This document shows, one piece after another, positions 11,479 to 23,228 of a stretch of 64,000 bases of DNA. The notes beneath the pieces are model-generated. The model was not told where the DNA came from and made no database searches. It saw only the letters and a list, made by a program, of their open reading frames with translations. The stretch's first letter is position 1, and each line of letters opens with the position of its first letter. The stretch is taken from assembly GCA_911728435.2 (NCBI GenBank), contig OU452203.1, positions 20,666,293 through 20,730,292 on the forward strand, read 5' to 3'. Both the position numbers and the translations under genes were made by a program. This stretch comes from Apoderus coryli. Its lineage: Eukaryota > Arthropoda > Insecta > Coleoptera > Attelabidae.

Positions 11479-13100
11479 ACGGTCGAGCCAGAAACAGTTG
11501 TAATTCTCAACTCAACTCAAAAAGTTGTTATTTCTGAAACTACTGTAATTTAGAAAGAAGTATTTTGATCAAAATTATAGCAAATATAACGTAGAATCTA
11601 TAAATGAACAAAATATCTGGTTTAAATCGGCCAGTAAAGTATAAAGTTATTAAGCTGTTTCCCGACTTTATACCCACACTGTATAATAACCGCCCTGTTA
11701 AAGTTGTCTTGTCCATTCAGTTTTTCCTCAATCATCCATTTAAAATGTACCACCGACCGCACACATTAAATAGTGAAGCAACCTTTTCGTGCAAAATTGG
11801 TGGCTTCATGATAATAGGCGACTCTGTTGTCCGCATGGGTCCTTAAAGGAAACTATAGCACATAATATAAAAAGTTGTGTGTTACGCCAGTCGCGTCAAA
11901 AGGGTCTAAAATGGCTTTTCGCCATATTACAGTAAGAGGGGTCAGAGAAATGTGATTTTACGCTGGTTATTCTGGTTTTTCATAATATTAAACCTTTTAT
12001 GATATAGCAGAAGGGATGCGATGGGCGAAACAATGATAATAATAGTTTACTTAATGTGATCCAACATGAATGAATGATGTCTGTTATGGTTTTATTGTGT
12101 TTCAGGGACAAATAAATCTCTCACCAGGAGAATTAATTAAGCGAAATGCGATCTTTCATTATTAAATTAAAATTCATTAAAACAGTTTACATACTAAACA
12201 AATATTTAATACAAACTTTCTAAATTTGTATAAATTGTTTTCAAAGAACGATCGATCAACGGAAGTAAGTTTAATATTTAAACTGGGTTCAGCCGGCCTC
12301 TTCTTGTGCATCATCCATTCGATGCACGTTCGATAACAAAAAAAGATGGCATAATACTCCGATGGAGAAAAAAAATGCTACAACTATGTTAAATTAAACT
12401 ATTTTGTGACTTCAAAATTAGCGGAGACAGCTTTTGAGTAAAATATACGTGATCACCCTGTACTTAAACATTTTCTGACAACTGTCAAAAACAAACTTCA
12501 GAATTTCGTTTGAATTAGCTTTCCATTATCAACAATACGCCCTTTACTGGAATATTTCTCCTCGCTTTATCTGTAGGTGGATTCACGTTTTTCACTTTAG
12601 TGTATCTGTTACAAAATAGACACGAAACTTTTGCAATTTTCCCAATATATAACAAAGTGTTTGCTCAAAAGCCGAAACGCAACAGCAACAACAACACATT
12701 TTCCTGCAGGGTGTACACGAAGAGATCACAAATAGAGACGGAACAAAAAAAAAGCAACGCACACAACATACAATTCGCTCTATAGGCAATTCTAACTACC
12801 CTCTACCCCATCCCTAATATATCCCCACTCTACTAGCCTGGGCAGCGCTAGAGAAATGTCCTCACACTATATTATAAATGCCAGAAAGCGTTGTTGTCGG
12901 TTTTAGATGGTTCAAGCAATTGTTCATCGTGTTTTCCATGCACTTTTTTATGCATATTGTGGAATCCCAAACATGAATTTATAAAATTGTTTAGGCAACA
13001 AAAATTATAATAAAGTTTGCAGTTAAAGGTTAAAGATTGTCGGCAGAACTTCTGTAATCTTTATATTCACACTTGACGGACCATAACAGGGTTAACTTGA
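11479..13100. other. AT-rich spacer
   Basis: No recognisable gene. A CACCCTGTA motif, the complement of the recurrent TACAGGGTG terminal motif, lies at 12455. The GC-richer frame at 11604-11846 resembles no family known to me. Confidence 0.45.
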
Positions 13101-13346
13101 TATGGATTCCATTCAGGACTGGCTAAACAACACCCTTGTGCTGATCTAAAGCCTACACTGGGCTTTGCTCCACACAAGGCACTGTATGCTGAGGAATCAT
13201 CTCTAGTTCTTTCAGTTTTTGAAATAGAGAACTTTGATGAAAATCCTGCAATTTTGGATTCACCTATTCAAACAATCAGTTATTACCAAATGCGTCAAAG
13301 GCTGCTTACTAGTTTTATAAATTTGTTTGGTAGGAACTATCCTTAA
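13101..13346 (+). pseudogene. unrecognised 81-codon open frame, coding-like, no start codon
   Basis: The frame runs from just after a TGA (13098-13100) to the TAA at 13344-13346. It has no early ATG and a coding-like composition: SGLAKQHPCADLKP, then GFAPHKALYAEESSLVL, then SYYQMRQRLLTSF. The last few codons already belong to satellite sequence, so the real relic ends near 13324. I do not recognise the family; a transposon-encoded or host exon remnant are equally possible. Confidence 0.3.
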
Positions 13347-13423
13347 TGACCCTGTGGCAGCATATCGTTTGTCATGCAGTTAGGCCTTCGTTAGGTTTCA
13401 ATTTTAATGTCTTTGTTTGGTAT
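13325..13423 (-). repeat. diverged monomer of the 161-bp satellite
   Basis: On the minus strand the segment carries ATACCAAACAAAGACATTAA, then a CATGACAAACGATATGCTG-like block, then GGTCATTAAGGATAGTT. These blocks occur in the same order in the tandem array at the window end. Some internal sequence is missing. Confidence 0.6.
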
Positions 13424-14617
13424 TGAGTAGTTCTCAAGAATTGAAGGACTTTTTGAGTACTGAAGTACATTTATAAGTTCTTTAGCAATACCTAAAAAAT
13501 AAGCACGTATCAAGTACTTAAGGTACTCAGTACCTCAGCTCTGCTTATACTTTTCTGAACCAGATACAAAGGTAACAACTGATTCAAAATTTAACAACGA
13601 TGTTAGCAAAGTATGATGATGGTTAAAATTTAAACTTCGCTGTTCTGTTGGATCCAAATTAACCTTAATACCATGTTATCAACTTTAAAGTTGTGGTAAT
13701 TTGTTTTTCAATCCTAAGGTAAGTTTTGTAGAGTTACTTACGTGTATATTTGAAATAATCAACATCTTCTGTGTTTGGTAAACTGTCTTTTGAAAAATCT
13801 TCAAATGTGGCAATGCTGTCTGAAGCAGAATCACAGATAGCCGACAACAGTATAACTGGAGTTTTCGCAGTCCGGAAAATCGCATCCGAGCATCGTTTTC
13901 GTATATCTTTATATATGCGGTGTTTATCGAAGGCAAACTTGAGAACATTTCGCGAAATCGTAAAATGTTATGATTCCTGAAAATGTCACTATAATCATAT
14001 CTCGGTGAAAATGTCTTTTTCTGTAACTGTAGATAGGGGTGTTGAACTGAAAGTTTTATCTATTCAATTGTAGTAGTGCGATTGAAAAGTGTTTTCTTAT
14101 AAACAATTTCGATTATAAACATTTTCGTTTAAAAGTAAGACTTGAACTAATATAATATAAAGTTTTCTTTTTTTTTCTGTAAGAGACTACTCGATAAAGG
14201 TATGAAAACTAGTTATTTAAAGATTTGAGCATGCTATTGAAAATTCATTAAGAACATTGTTTCAACATATATTTTGTCAAATATTATATTTTAGACAATA
14301 TAAAAAGTAAAAATATATTTTATATAATTAAACACTTTTTCTTTGTACAATTTCATTTAAAATTAAAACAGCACTCTAATTGCTCTAACCGGAATGTCGT
14401 CGTTCCTTGATAATCTTTCTATAGTTGTCGATATATCGTGGTTTTTCTGCCTACTACTTTAGTTTTTTTAACTACAATAACTTGTGCTTCATTGGTAACT
14501 ATAACTTCATTCTCTCCAGTTTCTTTTCTACAGTTAACAGTTATTCGGAAAACTTTTACCAGACGAATACTGCTTACCAACTCCCCGAAGCTGCTGTTCT
14601 TGAGGTACGTAGTGAAA
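13424..14617. other. AT-rich spacer
   Basis: Nothing identifiable. Frames at 13685-13980 overlap on both strands and have no domain content. Confidence 0.45.
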
Positions 14618-14835
14618 CTAGATTAGGATGAACCTAGTTTTCGGGTTTACTCCTATATCATCGTCAAATTTCTGTGCGCAGATGTCTTTAGATAACGAAA
14701 CTATTGTTTGTTTTGCTGGTGGCGCCTCTAATGTATCTTCCTCCTCAGTGATGTTACGTTTTGTGCTAGACTTGAAGACTGTTGATTGTAACAAGAGCCT
14801 TTCCTCAATCGCTTGTTGTCTGCGCGTAGTATATT
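14618..14835 (-). pseudogene. unrecognised open frame of about 70 codons
   Basis: The minus frame is open between a TAA and the TAG at 14620-14618 and contains RRQQAIEERLLLQSTVF, KRNITEEEDTLEAPPAKQ and KDICAQKFDDDIGVNPKTRF. Its codons are less AT-biased than those of the neighbourhood and the composition (acidic, Gln/Lys-rich) looks protein-like. There is no ATG and no recognised domain. The overlapping plus-strand frames are probably its shadows. Confidence 0.25.
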
Positions 14836-15985
14836 ATAGATTTTAGAAGATTTAAGGATGATTTACATCTATACATAGCTGACCCAAACAATAATTACAA
14901 GCATTTCATTCCCATCTTTCCTCTAGTTCCTATTGTGGCTCTACAGACAATGGCCAGCACCAGCCAGCATTGTCGTCGAGAATTCTTGGTCTATGCGCTA
15001 TAGCAAATCTCTATGGAAGTTTGTGAGGTATATAAACTCGAAAATACATAACGAATAATTGATTGAATTAGATGAGGGATTGAAGATTCGAGTCGCTGAG
15101 TTTGGGAGTAGTAAACTGGCCACAACAGCTAATTCCTCTACAGAACAATGTTGAAACATGTTGTGTGTTTCACTAAGATACATAAGACATCATGGCATTG
15201 GAAGTTTCGTCAAACTTCAAGAGAGCAGCTCTATTATAGGTATTGAGCATGAGAGATATACAAAGATACTGCTACCTTCTCTTAAACTAATAACTGCTCT
15301 GTTTGAACGGTCGTTTTCTTATGTTGGACCTCAGGTCAGCGGTTTTGATAAACCCATGGCTTCAATAATGTTAAAGAAGGCATCGTGGAGATTGAAAAGC
15401 CTGATATCTGCGCTCCACCTTAGTTGCTGAGCCTCCACGCATTTGCCGGGCATCAAGTACAAAAGAGAGAGCTCATTGCGGATATATGGATCTCTACCAC
15501 TAAAGACCTAGCAGGTTGCGCCTAATTCTTTCTTTCGGGTCTCCGCGTTCGTGCAGCGCCCCAATGGAGTAAAAGAGGACAGGAAAAGCGAGCATATTTG
15601 TTTGATAATCTGAATGTTTCACGTTTTATTCTCTACATCAAATCTGTATCAATAATTCAATAGTGAACTATTTACCATTTTCAAATAAATCTGTACACCG
15701 GTTATACTGGCTTGATTTCAATCAGTGGCCATAAGTCATTCAGTAAATGGATATAGGCGATGTATAGAAACAAATATAAATTGATATTGGGACCAACGCA
15801 CAAAGTTATTTACTATGTATGTTGTGTCAAATAATGTACCTAAATGTGTACATATACAGGGTGTCCCACCAGTAATCAAATCGATTTGTATAGAGAAAAC
15901 TAGGACTTAGGAGAATTTGGCAGTGTAACTATGTCGATGGGGGCAGATGTATCTAAAAAAGCTGGCCAAAATTTGTGAGCGAATT
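14836..15985. other. spacer with an unrecognised frame at 15158-15430
   Basis: The plus frame at 15158-15430 reads HERYTKILLPSLKLITALFE and GFDKPMASIMLKKASWRL. It may be a decayed exon, but no family is identified. A TATACAGGGTGTCCC terminal-type motif lies at 15855-15869 without a visible partner. Confidence 0.35.
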
Positions 15986-16045
15986 GGGTCTTGATAATAC
16001 CGAGATAATTTTGTCATAGAGAATGCCGAAAGCGTGTTGCTTGAG
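15986..16045 (-). repeat. solitary 3'-end fragment of the Crypton-like element
   Basis: In reverse complement this segment reads CTCAAGCAACACGC, TTTCGGCATTCTCTATGACA and AAATTATCTCGGTATTATC. It is almost identical to the right arm of the 3' hairpin of Crypton-like copy 2 (about 48017-48076). No recombinase sequence is attached, so it is a solo end, a deletion remnant or part of a non-autonomous relative. Confidence 0.75.
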
Positions 16046-16934
16046 TAAAAAATTATCGTTGAAGTACAGTTTAACAGAAAATTAGAACAAAATGTTACTT
16101 ATTCAGTCCAAGAAAATGTTCACAAATAACGTTGACATTTACTTTTATTTAGCTGTAACCTTCAAATGCATTGCATCAACGCGGCAAACAGCAGGAGGAG
16201 AATGTCATATTACTCCTTTGAGACAACTTCCAGACAACTTTGTAAGCAAAAAAGAGAAGGGACAAAAATGTTACCTACCGGAGATAAATTGCTGTGTAGG
16301 GTATGTTTTGACAATTTCCTAAATAAGTGTTCAAGTTCAAAAATCTTATGGGCCTGTAGGGAGAATCGGTCGCTCTACCCTGTTTCATGTTTCGCTTACG
16401 CTTTGCTGTGTTTTTTTTTTTATTTGTGGGTTTGCGTGAAATTTAGTTGGGAGTTTGAAGTTTTAGTACAAGATTATGATTAATGAGAATATTTTTCAAG
16501 CTAAATCTTTTCAAAGCTTTCATGGCTTTAAAACAATTGATTTGAAAGAAGAAAGCAGATCGAATGCATCACAAAATATTAATTTTAATCATCCGGTAAA
16601 AGTTATGTAAACAACTTAAAATTTCCCCTCTTACTCTCATCATCAGACTCCACGCTTTCGTTGAGTCTATATACATAGAACATAAGAACATAACAGAAAA
16701 GTGAAATTTATTATTCATTAACACTTAAAATTCGCCAACATCGAGCTTTAAGCTGCAGTGTCCCAATGGGATTTTACAGTAATATTATAGAGAATAAGAG
16801 CCCTATAGATAGGAAAGCAAGGCAAAGAGTACATGCATGTCATTCAACTCATACAGCTTCGTTCTATATGCTTGGCGGATCCTCGTTAAGAGAGTTGGTA
16901 ATATGAGCGCAGTTTTTGACGTGTTTTTGTTTCC
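16046..16934. other. spacer
   Basis: A plus frame at 16166-16330 has two cysteine pairs (KLLCRVCFDNF) that could belong to a zinc-binding N-terminus, but the evidence is too thin to call a gene. Confidence 0.35.
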
Positions 16935-17420
16935 AATATGCAAATGATGATCAGTTTCAATATTTTGTATGGGGAATGTGGATGTAAATTTCTTCCCACA
17001 TATTTATTTTGTCATTTTTGGGAGCAAACTTCAAGATGTGAATGCTTGAATAATTCTAAGACGAATAGAAGAAGATGTAATTTCCCTTCATGTCAGTCAG
17101 GATTTAGAACAAATCACAGTACGTTGACTGAACGTTTTCAAAAGGTTATTATTGCTCTCGATTCGTCGGATTACTTAGAAGTTAGACGAGGTGTGCCACA
17201 GGGCAGTGTACTTGGACCTATCCTTTATCTCGCTTACGCGGTAGACTTTTTCACTTATTTAAAATATTGATCTCTTCATATGTATGCCGATGATTCTCAA
17301 TTATACTTGAGCTTTTCGCGGGAAAACGTTCAGGAAGCGGCAATTGAAATTAATAATGGTTTATTGACCATTTCAGAAGTGTTGCGAGCGCATATGTTGT
17401 TACTGAATGAGAGTAAGATT
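16935..17420 (+). pseudogene. CR1/Jockey-type reverse transcriptase fragment with internal deletion
   Basis: The plus strand shows CQSGFRTNHSTLT (about 17092-17130), then after a deletion YLEVRRGVPQGSVLGPILY (about 17172-17228), and in a neighbouring frame motif C MYADDSQLYLSFS (about 17281-17320) followed by EINNGLLTISEVL. These are fingers, palm and catalytic boxes of the same kind of enzyme as at 7224-8776. A stop at about 17270 and the missing motif A make it non-functional. It ends abruptly at about 17420, where mariner sequence begins. Confidence 0.78.
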
Positions 17421-17425
17421 GAGCA

Positions 17426-17665
17426 AAGTGGGTGCCGCGCGAGCTCACATTCGACCAAGAACAACAACTAATTGATGCTTCAGAGGAGTGTTTGGCGCTG
17501 TTAAATCGCAATAAAATGTAATTCTATCGTCGATATCTGAAAATGGATGAAATATGGCTTCACTATTAAACACCAGAATCCAAAAGACAGTGAACAGGCG
17601 GCCGGTAAGGTGATGGCGGCTGTATTTTGGAATGCAAACGGAATAATAAATAAAATAAACCTACT
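17426..17665 (+). pseudogene. mariner transposase fragment (MDE.W..HY type)
   Basis: The plus frame starts KWVPRELTFDQEQQLIDASE, continues LALLNRNKM, a stop, FYRRYLKMDEIWLHY, a stop, TPESKRQ, and then, after a deletion and frameshift, AAGKVMAAVFWNANGII. The MDE carries the first catalytic aspartate of the mariner DD34D enzyme, which excises and inserts the element at TA sites. About 60-70 residues remain of a protein that is normally about 345 long. The subfamily differs from the two mellifera-type pieces elsewhere in the window. Confidence 0.78.
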
Positions 17666-19544
17666 GCAGTTAATCTTTTCTCCATCAGAATTTTTTTAGT
17701 TCCATCGTTTGAGAATCTATCAATATCAGTTCTATTCGACAATAAATTCGAGTTAAATATATTTAAACCAATATTATCAAACTAATCAACATTTGTGTAT
17801 TTTTTCCATATTATCCAATAGGCACTAATAATTTTAAAGAGCTATTACCAGCCGAATCATCGAAAGCCTATTAACGCTCGCATAGCATTGCTTTTATTAA
17901 TCAGCGCATTGGAGGGTTAAAGCTTGATTGATTTGTGCACGCAGCCATCGTTCCATAGCGATTTTCAATGTAACCATCCCTTTAACATCATCCTATCCTA
18001 TAGGGAACAAACACGACTCGTGTTTGTTGTCTGTTGTTAATCCCGGGGAATAGCTCCAACATGGACTATTACGCTTGATTTAACCTCAATCTAACAATGA
18101 TGAGCATTTTCATTTTTACTCTATAAACTATAATCTTCTGTTTTATTACTTTTTTTAATTAAGCCGGCTGGTAATCAGTTCTGAACCTTGAAAGTGTTGG
18201 GAATTTCTTGTGCAGTAGCGATATTTCCTAGACAGCTATAGATACGGTTGGATAAGCTTATAGTTTACAAGTGAATAATTATTTTTCATTGCAAAATATA
18301 GGCAAAAACGATGTGTTCAAAGATTAGCATGATTTTTACCTGTCGGATACCACTAAGGACAACGAAATCTTTTGCTATGGCAAACACACCCAAATTACCA
18401 ATTTATTTCTCTAAAGCTTTTGAAACTTAAACGTAGATTTTGCTACAGCTGAACATTTCTAGGCCAAGTGTACTCTATATTATAAACTTAAAATGTGTAT
18501 ACGAAATATGCATATTCAGTTCTAAAGTTTATACAATATTGAAATTCGTGGCACGATTCAATTTCATAAACGAACCAATAAAATGGTTTGACAAAATTTC
18601 TCATATATGCGTACATAATATATGTACCTATATACAGAAACCGAGAAACTTTTCTTCCACAGTTCCAGAGCCATATTCTATAATACAATAGCTTGCATAT
18701 ATTTTGAGTAATATCTGTCTATATAATAATATGATATGTCGCATTGTCTTGTTGGATTTGGAAATAAATCACATTTTATGGAATTGTACGTGACTGGTAA
18801 TCTTAGAATACAAGACTGGGCAGGGGCGTAGTGATGCCGTTACGGGCCTGTGTTCCAAGGAATTTCCGGGTCCACCCCGTCACCGCCAAACCCATTGAAA
18901 CACAAAGCACCAATATTTATACGTTTATTAAGAAATCAACAAAAGCACAATTTAAAATATAAAAACTAAAAAATATACATGCTATTTCTTAAACCGGGCC
19001 AGGGTCTATAATTTTTGAGACCAAAAAAAATTAGAGTAGGATGAAACCCATTGAAAAAGGTAGAGAATATAACAAAAATAAAAGGAAAAATAAATTACGG
19101 GTGATCTGTGGTCGGGAAGGGAGAGGGGGTGAGTTTTTAAGGGTAAAAAACGGTTAATCTCGATTTCCGGTAAAACGGCAAGTCCTATCAAAAAAAGCTA
19201 AATGGCAAAGTTGTAGGTAATAAAAAGATCTACAACTCTTGTATCGACCCTTTTTTCACATAACCTCAAAATTTATGTGGAAAATTCGAATAACCGAGTT
19301 TTTGGTTTTTTATTTTTATCTTTTGCAAAAAAAATTATTTTTCTGCCGACACTATGAGAAAATTGAATTTTACTGCTTCCATAGGGACGAGAAAGTATGC
19401 ATTTCTAAGGCTAGCGCTCCAAAACACTCAAAAATGGCTAGGCAAGAAAATTATTTTTAACTATTTGTAATAGATGGCGGCAGAATAATAAAAGCTATTA
19501 ACAATGATGACAGACCAATGTGACAGTGGTTGTCAAAAATCGAG
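17666..19544. other. AT-rich spacer
   Basis: A perfect short palindrome (CAAACACGA-ct-CGTGTTTG region, about 18009-18029) and a CAGGGGCGTAG motif at about 18823, typical of hAT-like ends, are present without partners. No gene is seen. Confidence 0.45.
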
Positions 19545-19930
19545 CGCGTCGTAAAATTATACAACTGGAGAGAAGCGACCTAAGGCGAATTACAGGCCTT
19601 TTTACGGGACACCACCCAATGAAGTACCATCTCAAAAAGATGGGCCTAACCGAGGACGACACTTGTCGGTTTTGCTAAGACGTAACAGAGACAACAGAAC
19701 ACGTGCTCTGTGAATGCATTGCACTTTTCTGCAAAAGGCTAAAACACCTTGGAGTGGTGACCCTAACACCTGACGAGGCAACAGAGATCATTAACTTTAT
19801 GAAAAGTGTGGGACAGCTGGGCAATTCATAGATTAGAGTCATTCACAAAAGGTCTTCTGCAGGTCGAAGTGAGGGGAGGCCAAACCGCCTAGACGACTCC
19901 GATAAAACAATCTACAATCTACACATCCTA
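19545..19930 (+). pseudogene. C-terminal CCHC region and 3' UTR of a non-LTR retrotransposon
   Basis: The plus frame reads LRRITGLFTGHHPMKYHL, MGLTEDDTCRFC, a stop, DVTETTEHVLCEC. This is the C-terminal zinc-knuckle region (CxxC...H....C) found after RNase H in R1-, LOA- and Jockey-like elements. Coding continues to a TAG at about 19830. The following 100 bases look like 3' UTR. A TAA inside the zinc knuckle shows the copy is dead. The rest of the element is absent. Confidence 0.65.
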
Positions 19931-21676
19931 AAGTCCTGTATAGATTTGTTTAAACAAAGGCCTAATACAAACAAAGGTTTTGTTTTCCATTTGCTTCAAA
20001 TAAATATTATTCAATCAAATTATGACGCTAAAAAAGGTGGTACACGAAATCGGCAACAACTGCATTTCCTAAAACTGTGAGAAGTATTTAACTTGCTAAA
20101 GATCATAGAAACCATGACTCTACTACGTACTTTAATTAACTTTTCACTTCGCACCCAACCGTATCAACATCTAAATATAGCTGACCCTCAATTAATAAGT
20201 TGCTGAAGAAAATTTCGCTAGCGTCATCAGCAGCAAAACATTTCCATAATCTTCTTAAAGGGTTTCAATTAATTCACGTATAGTGAGGGTATATCGCACA
20301 CATTGGCAAAATCCATATATCCGTTAAAACGCTTGCTATATGCTAGTGCAAAGGCGTTACCCCTGTACTATGCACCAAACTATACTCAGGGTTATAAGCA
20401 GTTCCATTTGTCTAAGGTAAACTTTTCGGCCAAAGTTAAATGTGTGTGTTTATATTTGAGGGATGTAAAGTATAGGAGTATAACGGAGAGAACTTTGGAG
20501 ATTGGTGTGTATGTAGGGCAGATTAATTGCATTGTGTCGAGGCGACTGTGTTGCCAAGTTTTCATATTTGTTCCAAAACCAAACAAAATAGGAAATTGCG
20601 AGAAATTTTGAGTAGGAGGAAGTTGCTGCTGACCAAAACACCTAATCTTCATTAGTCTTAGATTATAAAATAGATTTGTACTTAGACTCGTCAATTATAA
20701 AGTGTGTCCCAAGTCCCAACATTGACGCAAGATTTGAATTAAATAGAAAACAACAGTTTTTAGTGTTTTGATTTTTGAAAAGAAGACGCTGTTCAAGTGA
20801 AAACTGAACTTGATACAAAATTGATGACTATGGTCGATCAGGGCTTCAACTGTACGGTGGGTGATTTATAATATCGAAACCCACTTTGTTCAGTACTTAA
20901 CGCACGGAAATGCATTTGAAAAGAGTACTAATTTATGTATACTCGTCGCCAAATCCAATTAATTATACGCTAAAGCCAAAAATGTTACTTCTAAGTGCTG
21001 GATTTTAGTTATTGAAATTAAATTTCAATAGCACACGATTTTTATGCTGATTAAAATCTGTACTCCGTAATTGTATATCAACACTTTCTATACCTAAAGT
21101 TCGCCTCGTTCTCTATTCTCAGTAGAGTATTAAAACCATACAAATCCTATGAATAATTTTAAAGCTTACACATTAATATTTGCTTCATGTAAACATAAAG
21201 ATGTAGGTATGTTTACTTTACCTACTTTCTGTTAGATGTTTTATTAATAATCGTGAACAATTGTTTCTCCTATGGCTATATTTAATAAATCATTACAATG
21301 ATGGTGTAATGTAAATACGGAGAAAACAAGCGGAATATATTGTAGTAGATTTCCTGACCTCTAACATACGCTGCAGCCTCCATCCATCTAATCTAAGTCC
21401 CCTTAAATGCTGGCCGGATTACTTTGGGATTTCGGCCGCTTAGGAGTTTTAGATAAAAGCGTTAAATTCACTTTACTGTCTTATGTAAAATAATTAGGTG
21501 TGGGATATAAATTCATTATTATTTAGGACAGTTTATTGTATTTACTATACCTGGTGACCATGTTACAACATTCATTAAACACAATATAACTTACATTTTT
21601 TGATGAAGTTTATGTATAGTAAACGAAACTCTGGCTCAAGTTCAGTCAATTTTTATTACTTATTATTTTTACACCG
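19931..21676. other. AT-rich spacer
   Basis: Frames on both strands around 20300-20690 carry no domain. Nothing supportable is seen. Confidence 0.45.
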
Positions 21677-22166
21677 ATAATTTCATCCATTCCATGAGTT
21701 TGTGGCTGACTCTATGACCTTAAACTCCTTAGAACGGCGCCATGTACGGTTTTTGACATGTCCAGTTTTTCCGAAAAAACAGGCGACCATTTGCTTGGAA
21801 GTGCTTCGTGCGCGAACAGCTTTTGTTGGATGTGGCTCATCTTGAAACACCCATACAGTCGACAGCTGTTTCAGGCTCATACGCGTAAATCCACGATTCA
21901 TCACCTGTCACGATGTCATAGACGTGTTTTGAAGCACCGCGATCGTATTTTTTGAACATTTCTTTCGACCAATCGACAAATTGTGTGGGATCCAATGCCA
22001 ACAAATTTTTTTGACAGTCAAATGTTTATGCAATATTGAATGTATGCTGGTCCCACTAATGCCTAATCTTGCAATATCAGTTCGCGCACAGCATCAATGG
22101 TTTTCGGAACAACAACTGATTTTGGACGACCTTCACGAAATTTGTCTTGGAGTAAACTTCAACCGT
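21677..22166 (-). pseudogene. mellifera-type mariner transposase fragment, several frameshifts
   Basis: Read on the minus strand from 22166: LLQDKFREGRPKSVVVPKT, then GISGTSIHSILHKHLTVKK (second helix-turn-helix), WIPHNLS, then FKKYDRGASKHVYDIVTGDE with the first catalytic Asp in GDESWIYAYEPE. After a frameshift it continues QLSTVWVFQDEPHPTKAVRA and CFFGKTGHV, then loses similarity. The stretch covers the middle third of a mariner transposase, continuing the same family whose N-terminus lies at 257-373. Neither terminal repeat nor the second and third catalytic Asp residues are present. At 22166 it meets a non-LTR fragment on the other strand. Confidence 0.85.
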
Positions 22167-22345
22167 CAAAAATCGGTACGTATTCTTACAGGACATCGTC
22201 GATTTGGGAAAGATATGACAAGATTAGGACTAGAAGAGAGCGAGAATATTGTAGATGTTAGGCCCAAAAAACAAAAATTGTCATTTAGAGAAAAAACAAA
22301 CCGCATTGTGACTTCTTTAATACAAATGAAATGGCATATTCTGAA
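22167..22345 (+). pseudogene. possible non-LTR C-terminal fragment
   Basis: The plus frame reads VRILTGHRRFGKDMTRLGLEE, which resembles the LTGH...LxRxGL segment that precedes the zinc knuckle in R1-like retrotransposons; the cysteines that should follow are lost. A similar LRIFTGFYR..GARLALEESDECRLC stretch lies at 57200-57330. Confidence 0.4.
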
Positions 22346-22989
22346 TGTCCTATTTCACTAGCGTCCGCTTTAGTAAAGTAGAAGAGTAGTGATGATCAAG
22401 AAGCATTTTTGGGTAAAATGCAACTCTGAAGTTAAGTTTAACAAAATTGCGAAATTTATTGTGTGAAAAAGCTTCAAAAATTTACATATTTAAAAGCGAA
22501 GGGTATTAGTATAGATTTTTAATGAAAATTTCACTGCTGCACAATATCTACATGATGTAAACCTTAAGGTGAGATCCAACAGCACAATGGAAAATACAAT
22601 AGAGATAGAATAGGATGCAGCACACAGAAATATGAGTATAATGCTGGAACGAAGCAGTAAAAGTGGATTACATTACGATACAAATTTAATACAGAATTGA
22701 CGCCATAACCATGTATATGCGGTAGTGTGGCCAATGCCTATACAAAATGTAACATAACACACAATGGACACGAACGAACTAGTTCACACAAAGCTTTTGT
22801 ATTTTGTTCTACTGTGGGCCGTGCTCATGCTGTCAGATATCCCGAACACTCTATTGGACTCTGCGATATATACGTAGGTATGAATGTTTTATTGAACCAA
22901 TGATAATATTATCATTTCTACACGAGAAAGAAATTACATAATATTTTCTTCTTAGTATCAGTAAATTTCCTACCAAAGTGAAATACTTA
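22346..22989. other. AT-rich spacer
   Basis: No recognisable gene or repeat. Confidence 0.45.
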
Positions 22990-23228
22990 ATTCTTCTTCT
23001 TCTTTCGGTGCCATGTCCCCAATAACGTTGGATATTACATTGGCGAGTTGTTCACGGTTTTCTGCTGCTCTGAATAGTTGTTCGATACTTTCTATTCAAC
23101 TCCAATCGCGAATATTCTTGAGCCATGACATCTGCTTCCTTCCAATTCCTCATCTGCCCTTGATTTTACCCTTCATTAAAAGCTGGAGCACCTTATATCT
23201 CCTCTAAGAACATGTCCCAGGTATGGTT
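22990..23228 (-). pseudogene. RTE-type retrotransposon 3' tail fragment
   Basis: On the minus strand YLGHVLRGD starts at about 23228 and the C-terminal region of the RTE-type enzyme follows in broken frames (a GKIKGRxGxGRK-MSWL-like block about 23180-23120, then an end like that of the copy at 61258). The copy has several small indels. Upstream it is joined, without a stop, to a quite different protein fragment ending DWGWKQ. Confidence 0.65.

Noticed and set aside
16092..16483. Two overlapping plus frames with cysteine pairs
   Set aside because: They occupy the same DNA in different frames and match no zinc-finger spacing convincingly.
20303..20694. Overlapping frames of about 100 codons on both strands
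   Set aside because: Antiparallel shadows without domain content; ordinary chance in this composition.
21981..22361. 126-codon plus frame as a single gene
   Set aside because: Its first half is antisense to mariner transposase; only the last part might be real non-LTR sequence.
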